A DNA stretch of 64,000 nucleotides from Dictyoglomaceae bacterium (GTDB lineage Bacteria > Dictyoglomota > Dictyoglomia > Dictyoglomales > Dictyoglomaceae): contig JAOADF010000124.1 of the NCBI GenBank assembly GCA_026417425.1, positions 14,836 through 78,835 on the forward strand. Reading direction: 5' to 3'. Below the pieces are notes generated by a model. The model was not told the origin of the DNA. It did no database searches and worked only from the letters and a program-made list of their open reading frames with translations. The position numbers and the translations under genes are program-made. This document shows positions 9,394-18,358 of this stretch, in pieces (within the stretch, counting starts at the first letter, position 1; every line of letters begins with the position of its first letter).

Positions 9394-11067
9394 TTGAATT
9401 GGAAATTTCAGAAGAAAATTAGAGAAATTTTAGAAAAAGAAAGGGGGTATAAACTTTCAAAAAGAGGTGGAGATGTAAATATTTTACTAATTTTTCCCAA
9501 TAAGTATTCTTTATCTTTAAGTAATTTAGGCTATCTTATTGTATATAAACTTTTTAATGAACAAAGGGGAATTTTATGTGAGAGAGCTTTTATCCCCGAG
9601 GATTTTCCAGAAAATTTAGATTTTCCTCTCTATTCCATAGAAACACAAAGATCAGGCAAGGATTTTGATGTGTGGGCTTTTTCATTAAGTTTCGAATTAG
9701 ATTATTTTAATGTAGTAAAAATATTAGGAAGACAAAATATACCCCTTTTGTCAAAAAATAGGACAGAAGAGTATCCTTTAATTATTGGAGGAGGTATAGC
9801 TATAAGTTCTAATCCTGAGCCTTTAGCGGATATTTTTGATTTAATATTTATAGGAGAAGGAGAAGATTTTATTGAAAAATTTTCTGAAATTCTTATTAAT
9901 AAAAAAAATTATAATTGGAATAAAAAAAGATTTTTAGAAAAGGTTTCAGAACTGAATGGAGTTTATATTCCCCAATTTTCTACGCCAATTTATGATGAAG
10001 ATTATAAACTCTTAGAATATAAATCTATTCAAAAATTACCAATAAAGAGAGAAATAAATTTCAATTTTTCAAAAAATTTAACTTTCTCTCCTATAATTAG
10101 TCCCCTCTCTTTTTTTTCCAATATGGTTCTACTAGAGGGAGTTAGGGGATGTCCTCATCAATGTAGATTTTGTCTTGCAGGATATTTTTATAGACCATCA
10201 AGAAGATTAAACTTAAAATCTGCAATTTTAGAAATTTATAAAAATTTTTCTTCAAATATTAGAATTGGTCTAATATTACCATCTATTGATAAGTCTCTTT
10301 CTTGGGATGAAATAAAAGAGATTATAAAAGAAAATGAACTTTTAATTTCTTTTTCTTCTTTAAGATTAGATCAAATAGATGATGAAATATTAGATATTAT
10401 ATTTCAATCGAAACAAAAAACAATAACTATTGCTCCTGAAGTAGGGACAGATAGATTAAGAAGAGTAATAAACAAGAATTTTAGTAATGATGATATATTA
10501 AAATTTATTCAAAAAATTCGTTTCTACTCCTTTGATAACCTGAAACTATATTTTATGTGTGGTTTACCTACTGAGACTCAAGAGGATATAGAGGAAATAG
10601 TAAAACTTGTAGAAGAGATAAAAAGAATTTTAAAAAAGAGACGTGTAACTATGAGTTTATCTTTTTTTGTTCCCAAACCCCATACCCCTTTTCAATGGGA
10701 GAAAATGTTAGAGGAAGCATATTTTGAGAAGCAAATAAGATATATTAAAAAAAATCTTAATAAAATTGTAGAAGTACAAAAAGAAGATATCTACTTAAGT
10801 ATACTTCAGGGACTTTTAAGTAGAGGAGATAGAAGAATAGGTAAGATTTTTAATTTTAGAATTCCCTTAAAGAAATTAGTTAAAATATTAAATTGGGAGA
10901 AGGAATTCTTTCTTTTCAGAGAAAGGGATAGATATGAATTTTTTCCATGGAATATAATAGATGTAGGAATTAAAAGGGAGTATTTATGGAAAGAAAGAGA
11001 AAGGGCATATCAAGAGAAAATTACAAATCCATGTTTTGAAGGATGTAAAGTTTGTGGAGTATGTTAA
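9394..11067 (+). CDS. Radical SAM protein of the TIGR03960 type, paralogue 1
   Basis: The 557-residue protein has an N-terminal B12-binding-like domain (ILLIFPNKYSLSLSNLGY, IIGGGIAISSNPEPLADIFD) and a radical SAM domain with the 4Fe-4S motif CPHQCRFC near residue 255, followed by GYFYRPSRR. SPSVGTDRL-like text reads APEVGTDRLRRVINK. The C-terminus has extra cysteines (CFEGCKVCGVC). No function is established for this family that I know of. The start is TTG, two bases after the ftsZ stop, with a weak ribosome site. A second member lies at 16589, and only that copy is followed by the usual DUF2344 partner. Confidence 0.85.
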   Translation: MNWKFQKKIREILEKERGYKLSKRGGDVNILLIFPNKYSLSLSNLGYLIVYKLFNEQRGILCERAFIPEDFPENLDFPLYSIETQRSGKDFDVWAFSLSFELDYFNVVKILGRQNIPLLSKNRTEEYPLIIGGGIAISSNPEPLADIFDLIFIGEGEDFIEKFSEILINKKNYNWNKKRFLEKVSELNGVYIPQFSTPIYDEDYKLLEYKSIQKLPIKREINFNFSKNLTFSPIISPLSFFSNMVLLEGVRGCPHQCRFCLAGYFYRPSRRLNLKSAILEIYKNFSSNIRIGLILPSIDKSLSWDEIKEIIKENELLISFSSLRLDQIDDEILDIIFQSKQKTITIAPEVGTDRLRRVINKNFSNDDILKFIQKIRFYSFDNLKLYFMCGLPTETQEDIEEIVKLVEEIKRILKKRRVTMSLSFFVPKPHTPFQWEKMLEEAYFEKQIRYIKKNLNKIVEVQKEDIYLSILQGLLSRGDRRIGKIFNFRIPLKKLVKILNWEKEFFLFRERDRYEFFPWNIIDVGIKREYLWKERERAYQEKITNPCFEGCKVCGVC

Positions 11068-11786
11068 GGATTGGATATTGGTCATCTCAAATTTTAAATA
11101 GTTTTCCAAATGTTTCTCATGGGTTTGTTTCTGATCCTTTTTCTTTTAATCTTTCTATGGATTTTAGGAATATCAAGTCATCCTTTTATTTATATAAACA
11201 TACAAAAATAATCTTTAAAAATTGGGTAATAGCAAAACAAGTTCATAGTGATAATTTTAATTATATAAAAAATGATAAAAATTTGTTTATTCCAAGAATA
11301 ATTAAAAATACTGATGCTTTACTAACTTCAGAAGAGAAAAGAATGATAATAATGTTTTTTGCAGACTGTTTTCCAGTATATATATTTATTCCTAAAATAC
11401 CTTTGGTAGGTTTAATTCATGTGGGCTGGAGAGGAGCAATTAAAAGATTGCCTTTTAAAATATTAAAAGATTTGTTTAATAATTACAAATTATCTCCTAA
11501 TGAAATATTTTTAGCAATAGGACCTGGAATTCAAAAGTGTTGTTTTCAAGTTAGTAATACTTTTATAGAATATTTAGACCAAAAAAGTAAAAAATATTTA
11601 GATAAAAATAATGATAACTATCATTTTGATTTATTAAACTTCATACTTTCTCAAATTTTAAAATTTGATATACCAAAGGAAAATTTTGAATTTTCTCAAA
11701 TCTGTACCAAATGTAATTTAAATTTTTATTCTTTTAGAAGAGATAAGACGAAAAAAAGAAATATTGGCTTTATATATTTGAAATAA
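11061..11786 (+). CDS. pgeF: PgeF/YfiH-type peptidoglycan editing factor (DUF152)
   Basis: The family hydrolyses mis-incorporated L-Ser stem peptides in cell-wall precursors and was earlier described as a multicopper laccase-like family. The 241-residue protein has the conserved metal ligand blocks AKQVHSDN, FFADCFPVY, LIHVGWRGA and AIGPGIQKCCFQV, and ends with the CTKCNLNFYSFRRD block. A TTG at 11052 would give three more residues; ATG 11061, overlapping the previous stop, looks likelier. Its place just downstream of the dcw cluster suits an envelope role. Confidence 0.9.
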   Translation: MLRIGYWSSQILNSFPNVSHGFVSDPFSFNLSMDFRNIKSSFYLYKHTKIIFKNWVIAKQVHSDNFNYIKNDKNLFIPRIIKNTDALLTSEEKRMIIMFFADCFPVYIFIPKIPLVGLIHVGWRGAIKRLPFKILKDLFNNYKLSPNEIFLAIGPGIQKCCFQVSNTFIEYLDQKSKKYLDKNNDNYHFDLLNFILSQILKFDIPKENFEFSQICTKCNLNFYSFRRDKTKKRNIGFIYLK

Positions 11787-11848
11787 AAACCTTATCTTTT
11801 ATTTTATAGATAAAAGTTGTAAAATTTGAAAGGATAAATTAGTAAAAG
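11787..11848 (+). other. Short intergenic gap before yggS
   Basis: Holds an AT-only inverted repeat (CTTTTAT, seven-base loop, ATAAAAG) without a T-tract, and a possible ribosome site GAAAGGA. It may contain a weak promoter; nothing else is visible. Confidence 0.3.
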
Positions 11849-12559
11849 ATGAAAGAAGATTTGAGTTATATTAAAGAAAATTGGGAAAAGATAAAAGATA
11901 ATATAGAGAAAATAGCATCTAGATTAGGAAGAAAATCAGAAGAGATAAAAATAGTTGCAGTAGCAAAGGGAGTTTCTTCTTACCATGTTAAAGAAGCTTT
12001 TCTTTCTGGAATAAGGGTAATTGGAGAAAATAGGGTTCAAGAAGCAGAAAAGAAAATTAAAGAGCTTTTAGTTTTTCCAATAGAATGGCATATGGTGGGG
12101 CATCTTCAGATTAATAAGGTTAAGAAGGCAATAAAATTATTTTCTATAATTCAATCTTTGGATAGACTATCATTAGCTTACGAACTGAATAAAGAAGGAG
12201 AAAAGTTGGGAAGAAAAATTAAAGTTTTACTTCAATTTAATACTTCAGGGGAACTTTCCAAATTTGGATTTAAAGAGGATGAATTTTTTAAAAATTTAGA
12301 TAGTATTATGAGTCTAAAAAATATTGAAATATTAGGACTTATGACCATAGGACCATTAACTTCAGACAAGAATTTAATAAGAACAGCTTTTAGAAGATTA
12401 TATGAAATTAGAGAAAAGATAATAAGGGAGACTAATTTAGAATTACCTTATCTCTCTATGGGAATGTCCGAAGATTTTCCTATAGCCATTGAGGAAGGAG
12501 CAAATCTTTTGAGATTGGGAAGAATAATATTTTCAAAAGATTTTGAGGTGAGATTATGA
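11849..12559 (+). CDS. YggS/PLPBP-family pyridoxal phosphate homeostasis protein
   Basis: Single-domain alanine-racemase-fold protein that binds PLP and buffers B6 and amino-acid pools; members have no proven catalytic turnover. The 236 residues match in length. Lys40 in IVAVAKGVSS is the expected PLP lysine. Also seen: IGENRVQEAEKK, WHMVGHLQINKVKK, and the C-terminal LSMGMSEDFPIAIEEG with RLGRIIF, which bind the phosphate. In Gram-positive bacteria yggS often follows the dcw cluster, as here. Its stop overlaps the next ATG as ATGA. Confidence 0.95.
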   Translation: MKEDLSYIKENWEKIKDNIEKIASRLGRKSEEIKIVAVAKGVSSYHVKEAFLSGIRVIGENRVQEAEKKIKELLVFPIEWHMVGHLQINKVKKAIKLFSIIQSLDRLSLAYELNKEGEKLGRKIKVLLQFNTSGELSKFGFKEDEFFKNLDSIMSLKNIEILGLMTIGPLTSDKNLIRTAFRRLYEIREKIIRETNLELPYLSMGMSEDFPIAIEEGANLLRLGRIIFSKDFEVRL

Positions 12560-13239
12560 GAAAGATTCTCTTAGTTGAAGATGATAAAGGTATTGTAAAT
12601 TCTTTATTTTTACTTCTTACAAAGGAAGGATATAAGGTGGAAACTGCTTATAATGGTTTAGAAGCTTTAGAAAAATTTAAATCTTTTAATCCTGATTTAA
12701 TCCTTTTAGATCTTCTTCTTCCAGAAAAAGATGGTTGGGAAGTATGTAAAGAGATTAGAAAAGTAAGTAATATACCTATAATTATGTTAACTGCTAAAGA
12801 TCAAGAATTAGATAAGGTTATTGGGTTAAAATTGGGAGCGGATGATTATATAACAAAGCCTTTTGGGGCAAAGGAATTATTAGCAAGGATTGAAGCTGTT
12901 CTAAGAAGAGCTCAATCTAATTTTATAAAGGATAAGAAGATAACAGTTCCTCCTTTTGAAATGGATTTAAACAGAAGAATAGTTAAGGTTAAAGGAAAGG
13001 AAGTAAATCTTTCTTATAGAGAATTTGAGATTTTAAAATTATTTTTGTTATCACCAGGTATTGTTCTAACAAGAGAAAATATAATTAAACATATTTGGGG
13101 AGAAAATTTTTGGGGAGAGCCAAGAACAGTAGATGTTTATATAAGATGGTTAAGAGAAAAGATTGAAGAAGATCCAAGTCATCCTCAATATATAATAACT
13201 GTTAGAAATTTAGGATATAAATTTCAAGGAGGGATCTAA
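12556..13239 (+). CDS. OmpR/PhoB-family response regulator
   Basis: Two-domain DNA-binding regulator of 227 residues. The receiver domain has the acidic pair EDD at 8-10, phospho-acceptor Asp52 in LILLDLLLP, Thr in IIMLTAKD and Lys in ITKPFGAKE. The C-terminal winged helix contains LSYREFEILKLFL and RTVDVYIRWLREKIE. It sits directly before a histidine kinase and is translationally coupled to yggS by ATGA. The genes it controls cannot be inferred from sequence. Confidence 0.97.
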   Translation: MRKILLVEDDKGIVNSLFLLLTKEGYKVETAYNGLEALEKFKSFNPDLILLDLLLPEKDGWEVCKEIRKVSNIPIIMLTAKDQELDKVIGLKLGADDYITKPFGAKELLARIEAVLRRAQSNFIKDKKITVPPFEMDLNRRIVKVKGKEVNLSYREFEILKLFLLSPGIVLTRENIIKHIWGENFWGEPRTVDVYIRWLREKIEEDPSHPQYIITVRNLGYKFQGGI

Positions 13240-13243
13240 GATA
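13226..13243 (+). promoter_or_regulatory. Ribosome binding site that points to an ATA start codon
   Basis: AAGGAGGG followed by a seven-base spacer and ATA. It decides the start of the histidine kinase, because no ATG, GTG or TTG occurs in frame until 13361, well inside the PAS domain. Confidence 0.6.
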
Positions 13244-14284
13244 GAAAATTACGAAGAAAGGTGGGAAATATTAAGTAGAAATATTTCTTTAGGAATAATA
13301 ATAGTAGATGAAAGGGGCTTTATAAAATATCTAAATCCCTATGTTAATTATTTATTAGAATTGAACTCTAAGGAAATCAATAATAAGCTTTTTGAAGTGC
13401 TTCCTGATTATGAAATAGATATGCTTTTTAAAAAGACTATTAGTGAAAAGAAAAATTATATGATTTCTATTTATTTCTGGGGAAAGGAAAAAAAATTACT
13501 GGAAATTAATTCCTTTTACCTTCCTGAAAATAAAGAAGTACTGTTTATTATTAATGATAAAAGTATATATGAAAAGCTAGAAGAAAATTATAAAGATTTT
13601 ATAGCTAACGCCTCCCATGAGTTAAGAACTCCTCTTACCTCAATGCAAATTCTTTTAGATCTTTTCTCTGAAAAGAAAATTACCCTTGAAGAAATATCTA
13701 AAGAATTTTTCCCTTATCTTAGAAAAGAAATTGAAAGGATGAGTAAATTGGTAAATAATTTATTGAATCTTTCTCGTCTTGAAGCGGGAGTTGTGGAATT
13801 AAATATGCAAAATCTATTTCTTATCGATATTGTGGAAAAAGTCTTAGAGAGTCTCAATCCTTTAATAAAGAAAAAGAATTTAAAGTTAAATTTAAATGTT
13901 TCTTCCTCTTTAATGTTATATGCAGATCCTCAACATTTAGAAACTATTCTTTTTAATCTCCTTGAGAATGCAGTAAAATATACACCAGACAAAGGTAAAA
14001 TCGAAGTTTCAGCGGTAGATAATTTAGAAGAGATGATTTTATCAATAAAGGATACTGGGGTAGGAATTTCAGAAAAAGATTTACCTTATATTTTTGATAG
14101 GTTTTATAGGGTTGATAGAGCAAGAAGCAGTGAAGATGGATTCAGTAGTGGTCTTGGGTTATCCATTGTAAAAAAATTAGTTGAAAAACATGGTTGGCAA
14201 ATAGATGTGGAAAGTAAAATTAATCAAGGAACAAATTTTAAAATACTTATTCCAAAAAGAAGGGAAGGAGAAAAGAATGGTTGA
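13241..14284 (+). CDS. PAS-domain sensor histidine kinase, apparent ATA start
   Basis: Partner kinase of the preceding regulator. A PAS-like domain (LGIIIVDERGFIKYLNP) leads to the H-box NASHELRTPLTSMQ, N-box LLENAVKYTPDKG, G1 IKDTGVGISEKD, and G2 SSGLGLSIVKKLVEKHGW. No membrane segments are visible, so it should be cytosolic. The first standard start in frame is TTG 13361, which would cut the PAS domain in half. The frame is open back to the regulator's stop, with no ATG, GTG or TTG. An AAGGAGGG site at 13226-13233 lies seven bases before ATA 13241, so I take that as the start (347 residues). Confidence 0.85.
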   Translation: MENYEERWEILSRNISLGIIIVDERGFIKYLNPYVNYLLELNSKEINNKLFEVLPDYEIDMLFKKTISEKKNYMISIYFWGKEKKLLEINSFYLPENKEVLFIINDKSIYEKLEENYKDFIANASHELRTPLTSMQILLDLFSEKKITLEEISKEFFPYLRKEIERMSKLVNNLLNLSRLEAGVVELNMQNLFLIDIVEKVLESLNPLIKKKNLKLNLNVSSSLMLYADPQHLETILFNLLENAVKYTPDKGKIEVSAVDNLEEMILSIKDTGVGISEKDLPYIFDRFYRVDRARSSEDGFSSGLGLSIVKKLVEKHGWQIDVESKINQGTNFKILIPKRREGEKNG

Positions 14285-15503
14285 AATTTTACCCTTTTCT
14301 GGATTTAGATATAATAAGGATATTCCCCTAGAAAAGGTCTTATGTCTCCCTTATGATGTTATTTCAGAAGAAGAGAAAATTAAATTTTTAAAATCTCATC
14401 CTTACAATTTTGTTCGCTTAACCTTAGGAGAGAAAATTCCAATTGACTACAAAGAGATTAATACCCTACTTATAGAATGGATTAAAAATAAGATTTTAAT
14501 AAAAGAAGAAAAATCCTTTTATATCTATAGACAAAAATTCTTATGGTATGGAAGAAAAGAAGTAAGTTGGGGAATTTTATGTATTATGAGGATTCAACCT
14601 TTAGGAGAAGAGGATATTCTCCCTCATGAACAGACCTTTTCTGCTCCTAAGATGGACAGACTAGAGATTTTAAGAAAATGTAATACAAATTTTGAGCCTA
14701 TTTGGTGTATATATGAAGATAAGGAAGGAGTTATGTCAAATTTATGGAAAAATTTTGACGAAAAAAAGTCTCTTTTACATGTAGAAACATGGGACGAAAG
14801 GGAACATACATTATGGAAAATTCCCTCCTCCTTAGAAAATTTATTAAAAGAATTCTTCAGATCTAAAAAAATCTTGATTGCTGATGGACATCATAGATAT
14901 GAAGCATCTTGGAGTTATTATCAAGAGAAAAAGGAAGATAAGTTTGCATATGTATTTACTTTAATGACAGATCTTTATGATCCTGGAGTTAAAGTTTTAC
15001 CAACCCATAGAATATTAAGAAAAGGTCTAAACATCTCTTTATGGAAGTTAGAAGAATATTTTGAAATTATGGAAGAAGAATTTAAAGAGGACTTAGATCT
15101 TATATTTAATCCTTCTAATCCCTTTATTTATTATTATGATGGGCGAAAACTATACAAACTTTTTCCTAAACTTAAATATCTATTTTTTAAAAATGAAAAA
15201 TCAAATATTTGGTGGGTTCTTCCTACTACTCTTTTACAAAAAGGAGTTTGGGAGGGGGTTTTGAAGATAAAAGAAGGAGAGCTTCAAGAAAAAAATCTAA
15301 TCAGATTCTCCCATAGTTTAAAAGAAGTGGAAGAACTTATTAAAACTGAAGATTTTAGTTCTGCTTTTATTCTACCAGGAATTCCTTTAGAGATAATATA
15401 TACCCTTGCTATAAAGGGTGAAAGACTTCCTCAAAAATCCACATATTTTTATCCAAAACCCATATCAGGTTTAGTTTTTTGGAAGATAGATGATGAGGAA
15501 TAA
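14277..15503 (+). CDS. DUF1015 family protein
   Basis: The 408-residue protein begins VEILPFSGFRYNKD and has LPYDVISEEEK, HPYNFVRLTLGE, the conserved HEQTFSAPKMDRLEILR and IADGHHRYEAS blocks, and LPTHRILRKGL, which define DUF1015. Some members have been linked to serine phosphorylation, but I would not assign an activity here. ATG 14277 has AAGGAG at the right distance; the longer in-frame ATG at 14205 lies inside the kinase gene. It overlaps both neighbours by a few bases. Confidence 0.9.
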   Translation: MVEILPFSGFRYNKDIPLEKVLCLPYDVISEEEKIKFLKSHPYNFVRLTLGEKIPIDYKEINTLLIEWIKNKILIKEEKSFYIYRQKFLWYGRKEVSWGILCIMRIQPLGEEDILPHEQTFSAPKMDRLEILRKCNTNFEPIWCIYEDKEGVMSNLWKNFDEKKSLLHVETWDEREHTLWKIPSSLENLLKEFFRSKKILIADGHHRYEASWSYYQEKKEDKFAYVFTLMTDLYDPGVKVLPTHRILRKGLNISLWKLEEYFEIMEEEFKEDLDLIFNPSNPFIYYYDGRKLYKLFPKLKYLFFKNEKSNIWWVLPTTLLQKGVWEGVLKIKEGELQEKNLIRFSHSLKEVEELIKTEDFSSAFILPGIPLEIIYTLAIKGERLPQKSTYFYPKPISGLVFWKIDDEE

Positions 15504-16596
15504 AGAATTAAGGATAATATTATTAGTGTTTATATTAATTATCATTGGAATGTTTTCCATATATACTGCAACTATAAGTAGACTTTTAGGAAAAAATTTA
15601 TCACCCTTTCTTTTTGTTGAAAGACAATTAATTGCTTTTTTTATTGGTCTGATCTTATTTTTTTTAATTTTAAGTTTTCCTTATAGAGCTTTAGAAAGGC
15701 TATGGATTTTTATTTATGTAATAAATCTAATCTTGCTTATTGGGGTATTTTTCTTTGGAAGAGAAACCTTAGGAGCTCAAAGATGGTATTCAATTTTTGG
15801 ATTCTCTTTTCAACCCTCTGAATTGTCTAAATTATTTATAATCCTTTCTCTTTCAGGATATTTTTGTGAAGCAAAAAGGAAAAGAGATAATTTAGGAATT
15901 ATAGATTTCTTATTTGCTTCAATTCTTTTAATTTTAACAGTATTATCAATATTTTTACAACCAGATCTTGGAACTGCAATAATCATAGGTTTAACTGGAT
16001 TCTTTTTATATTTCCTATCAGGAATCCCAAAAAGGTATATTATTAAGACTCTTTTGGCTTTTATTCTCTTAATTCCCTTTTTCTGGGTGTTTCTAAAACC
16101 ATATCAGCAAAAAAGAGTAATCACCTTTTTGAATCCTTACAAGGATCCATTAGGTAGTGGCTATCAAATTCTACAAGGATTGATAGCTGTTGGTTCTGGA
16201 AAAATTTTGGGAAAAGGTTGGCTAAGTGGGCAACAAACTCATCTTAATCTTATTCCCGAGCAACACACAGATTTTATTTTTACTGTTATAGGAGAAGAAT
16301 TTGGTTTTATTGGAGGATTAATCTTATTATTATTATATTATCTTTTGTTTTATTATTCTTGGAAAATTTATGTTAATATAAATGATAAATTTGGAAAAAT
16401 GATAGTAGGAGGAATTCTTTTTAGTTGGTTAATTCAGACTTTTGTAAATATTGGTATGGTCTTAGGATTATTACCTGTTGTAGGAGTTCCTTTACCTTTT
16501 GTAAGTTTTGCACGAACCTCTTTAATAACTAATCTTATGATGTTAGCTCTTTTAATAAACATCTCTATGAGAAGTGATAGAACCTTTCATGGATAG
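15490..16596 (+). CDS. rodA: RodA-like SEDS glycosyltransferase
   Basis: Second SEDS protein of the window (368 residues, about ten membrane segments), probably the elongation enzyme. It has GAQRWYSIFGFSFQPSELSK, QPDLGTAIIIG with the catalytic-loop Asp, GKGWLSGQQTHLNLIPEQHTDFIF and GEEFGFIGG, all closer to RodA than the FtsW at 2060. Oddity: the near-invariant C-terminal (Y/F)GGSS reads FARTS here, replacing both glycines. It is translationally overlapped with DUF1015 upstream and the radical SAM gene downstream. Confidence 0.9.
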   Translation: MMRNKELRIILLVFILIIIGMFSIYTATISRLLGKNLSPFLFVERQLIAFFIGLILFFLILSFPYRALERLWIFIYVINLILLIGVFFFGRETLGAQRWYSIFGFSFQPSELSKLFIILSLSGYFCEAKRKRDNLGIIDFLFASILLILTVLSIFLQPDLGTAIIIGLTGFFLYFLSGIPKRYIIKTLLAFILLIPFFWVFLKPYQQKRVITFLNPYKDPLGSGYQILQGLIAVGSGKILGKGWLSGQQTHLNLIPEQHTDFIFTVIGEEFGFIGGLILLLLYYLLFYYSWKIYVNINDKFGKMIVGGILFSWLIQTFVNIGMVLGLLPVVGVPLPFVSFARTSLITNLMMLALLINISMRSDRTFHG

Positions 16597-18358
16597 GATT
16601 GATAGCATTCTAAAGGAAATTAAAAATCCCGGAAGATATATTGGAGAAGAGTTTAACGTAATTAAAAAGAGTTGGAGTAATACTAAATTACATGTTGCCT
16701 TAGCCTTTCCTGATCTTTATGAAATTGGAATGTCTAATCTTGGATTTCAAATAGTTTATCACCTCTTCAATAAAAGAGAAGATACTTTGTGTGAAAGAGT
16801 TTTTGTCCCTGATTTAGATATGGAGAAGAATCTAAGATATCATAAAATACCTATATTTACCCTTGAAAGTAGGACTCCCTTATTTAAATTTGACTGGATA
16901 GGTTTTAGTATTTCTTACGAACTTAATTATTCTGGAGTTTTAAATATTTTAAATCTTTCTGATATACCTATTTTTAGTAATCAAAGAAAAAACAATGATC
17001 CTTTAATTATAGCAGGGGGTCCATCGGTATTAAATCCAGAACCTTTAGCTCCTTTTATAGATATTTTCTTTATTGGAGAAGCAGAAGATGCTATTGATGA
17101 ATTAGTAAATGTTTACTTAGAATGGAAAGAAAGTAAGGAATCAAGATTGGAGTTATATAAAAGATTGGTTAAAATTGAAGGTATTTATATTCCATTTCTT
17201 TATGAAGATAATTCTTTAACACCTAAATATTCTTGGGTTCCTGAAAAGATTAATAGGAGAATTGTAAAAGACCTTAATAAAGCTTATTTTCCAGTAAAAC
17301 CCTTAGTTCCTTTCCAATCCACAGTCCATGATAGAGGAATTGTGGAAATAATGAGAGGATGTCAAAGAAATTGTAGGTTTTGTTTTGCTGGATATATTTA
17401 TAGACCGAAAAGAATAAGGGAGCCTGAAAAAATAAAAGAAATTATTAGAGAAGTCTTTAGAAATACTGGCTATGAAGAAATTAGTCTTCTTTCATTAAGT
17501 AGCAATGATTATCCCTATATAGAATACTTAATACAGGAATTAAATAAAGAATTTTCTGCAAAATATTTGAGTTTTTCTTTGTCATCCCTAAGAGCGGATA
17601 GATTTTCTCTTGAATTGGCAGAAAAATTACAGAGTGTGAGAAAATCAGGTTTAACTTTTGCAATAGAGGCGGGAACAGAAAGATTGCGTAGAGTGATCAA
17701 TAAAGGATTAAAAGATGAAGATCTTCTTAATACTATTAGAAATGCTTATGAGATGGGTTGGAAAAGAATAAAACTTTACTTTATGTTAGGACTTCCTACA
17801 GAGAAAGAAGAGGATATTGAAGATTTGATTAAATTAGTTTTAAAAATAAAAAATCAAAATAAAGGGATTATTCTTCATCTTGGATTCTCTATATTTATTC
17901 CTAAACCTCATACTGTTTTTCAATGGGAGAAATTTGAAAGAAAAGAGGTTGTTGAGAAAAGAAAGAAATATATCTTAGAAAAACTAAGAAAAGGAGGATT
18001 TATTATAGATTTTCATGATTATAATATGAGTTTATTAGAAGCTATATTCTCAAGGGGAGATAGAAAATTGTCCCAAGTATTATTTTCTGCATGGGAAAAG
18101 GGAAGTAGATTAGAGGGTTGGAAAGATTATTTGAATATTTCTATTTGGGAAGAAGCTTTTAAGAATAATAAAATTGATCCTTGGGAATATTTAAAAGAAA
18201 AAGATTATGATGAAGTTCTTCCTTGGGATCACATTCTTACTGGAGTTTCTAAAGAATTTTTAAAAAGGGAAAGAGAGAAGGCATATAAAGAGGAAGAAAC
18301 TCCTCCCTGCGAGTGGGGACAATACTGTGAGTTTTGCGGAATAATACATCATGAATAA
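16589..18358 (+). CDS. Radical SAM protein of the TIGR03960 type, paralogue 2
   Basis: The 589-residue protein opens with KNPGRYIGEEFN, typical of the family, then HVALAFPDLYEIGMSNLG and AGGPSVLNPEPLAPFID of a B12-binding-like domain. The radical SAM motif CQRNCRFC is followed by GYIYRPKR. AIEAGTERLRRVINKG and LGLPTEKEEDIE follow, and a CEWGQYCEFCG tail closes. GTG 16574 is an alternative start; ATG 16589 fits family N-termini. The gene overlaps the DUF2344 gene by eight bases, a pairing known across bacteria where the two are adjacent or fused. Its reaction is unknown to me. Confidence 0.92.
   Translation: MDRIDSILKEIKNPGRYIGEEFNVIKKSWSNTKLHVALAFPDLYEIGMSNLGFQIVYHLFNKREDTLCERVFVPDLDMEKNLRYHKIPIFTLESRTPLFKFDWIGFSISYELNYSGVLNILNLSDIPIFSNQRKNNDPLIIAGGPSVLNPEPLAPFIDIFFIGEAEDAIDELVNVYLEWKESKESRLELYKRLVKIEGIYIPFLYEDNSLTPKYSWVPEKINRRIVKDLNKAYFPVKPLVPFQSTVHDRGIVEIMRGCQRNCRFCFAGYIYRPKRIREPEKIKEIIREVFRNTGYEEISLLSLSSNDYPYIEYLIQELNKEFSAKYLSFSLSSLRADRFSLELAEKLQSVRKSGLTFAIEAGTERLRRVINKGLKDEDLLNTIRNAYEMGWKRIKLYFMLGLPTEKEEDIEDLIKLVLKIKNQNKGIILHLGFSIFIPKPHTVFQWEKFERKEVVEKRKKYILEKLRKGGFIIDFHDYNMSLLEAIFSRGDRKLSQVLFSAWEKGSRLEGWKDYLNISIWEEAFKNNKIDPWEYLKEKDYDEVLPWDHILTGVSKEFLKREREKAYKEEETPPCEWGQYCEFCGIIHHE

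Noticed and set aside
11787..11848. Intrinsic terminator after pgeF
   Set aside because: The stem is AT-only and lacks a U-tract.
14205..14276. Upstream ATG for the DUF1015 gene
   Set aside because: It lies inside the kinase coding region; ATG 14277 has AAGGAG and matches the family N-terminus.
13361..14284. TTG start for the histidine kinase
   Set aside because: It would remove half of the PAS domain and has no ribosome site; the frame is open and PAS-like to 13241.
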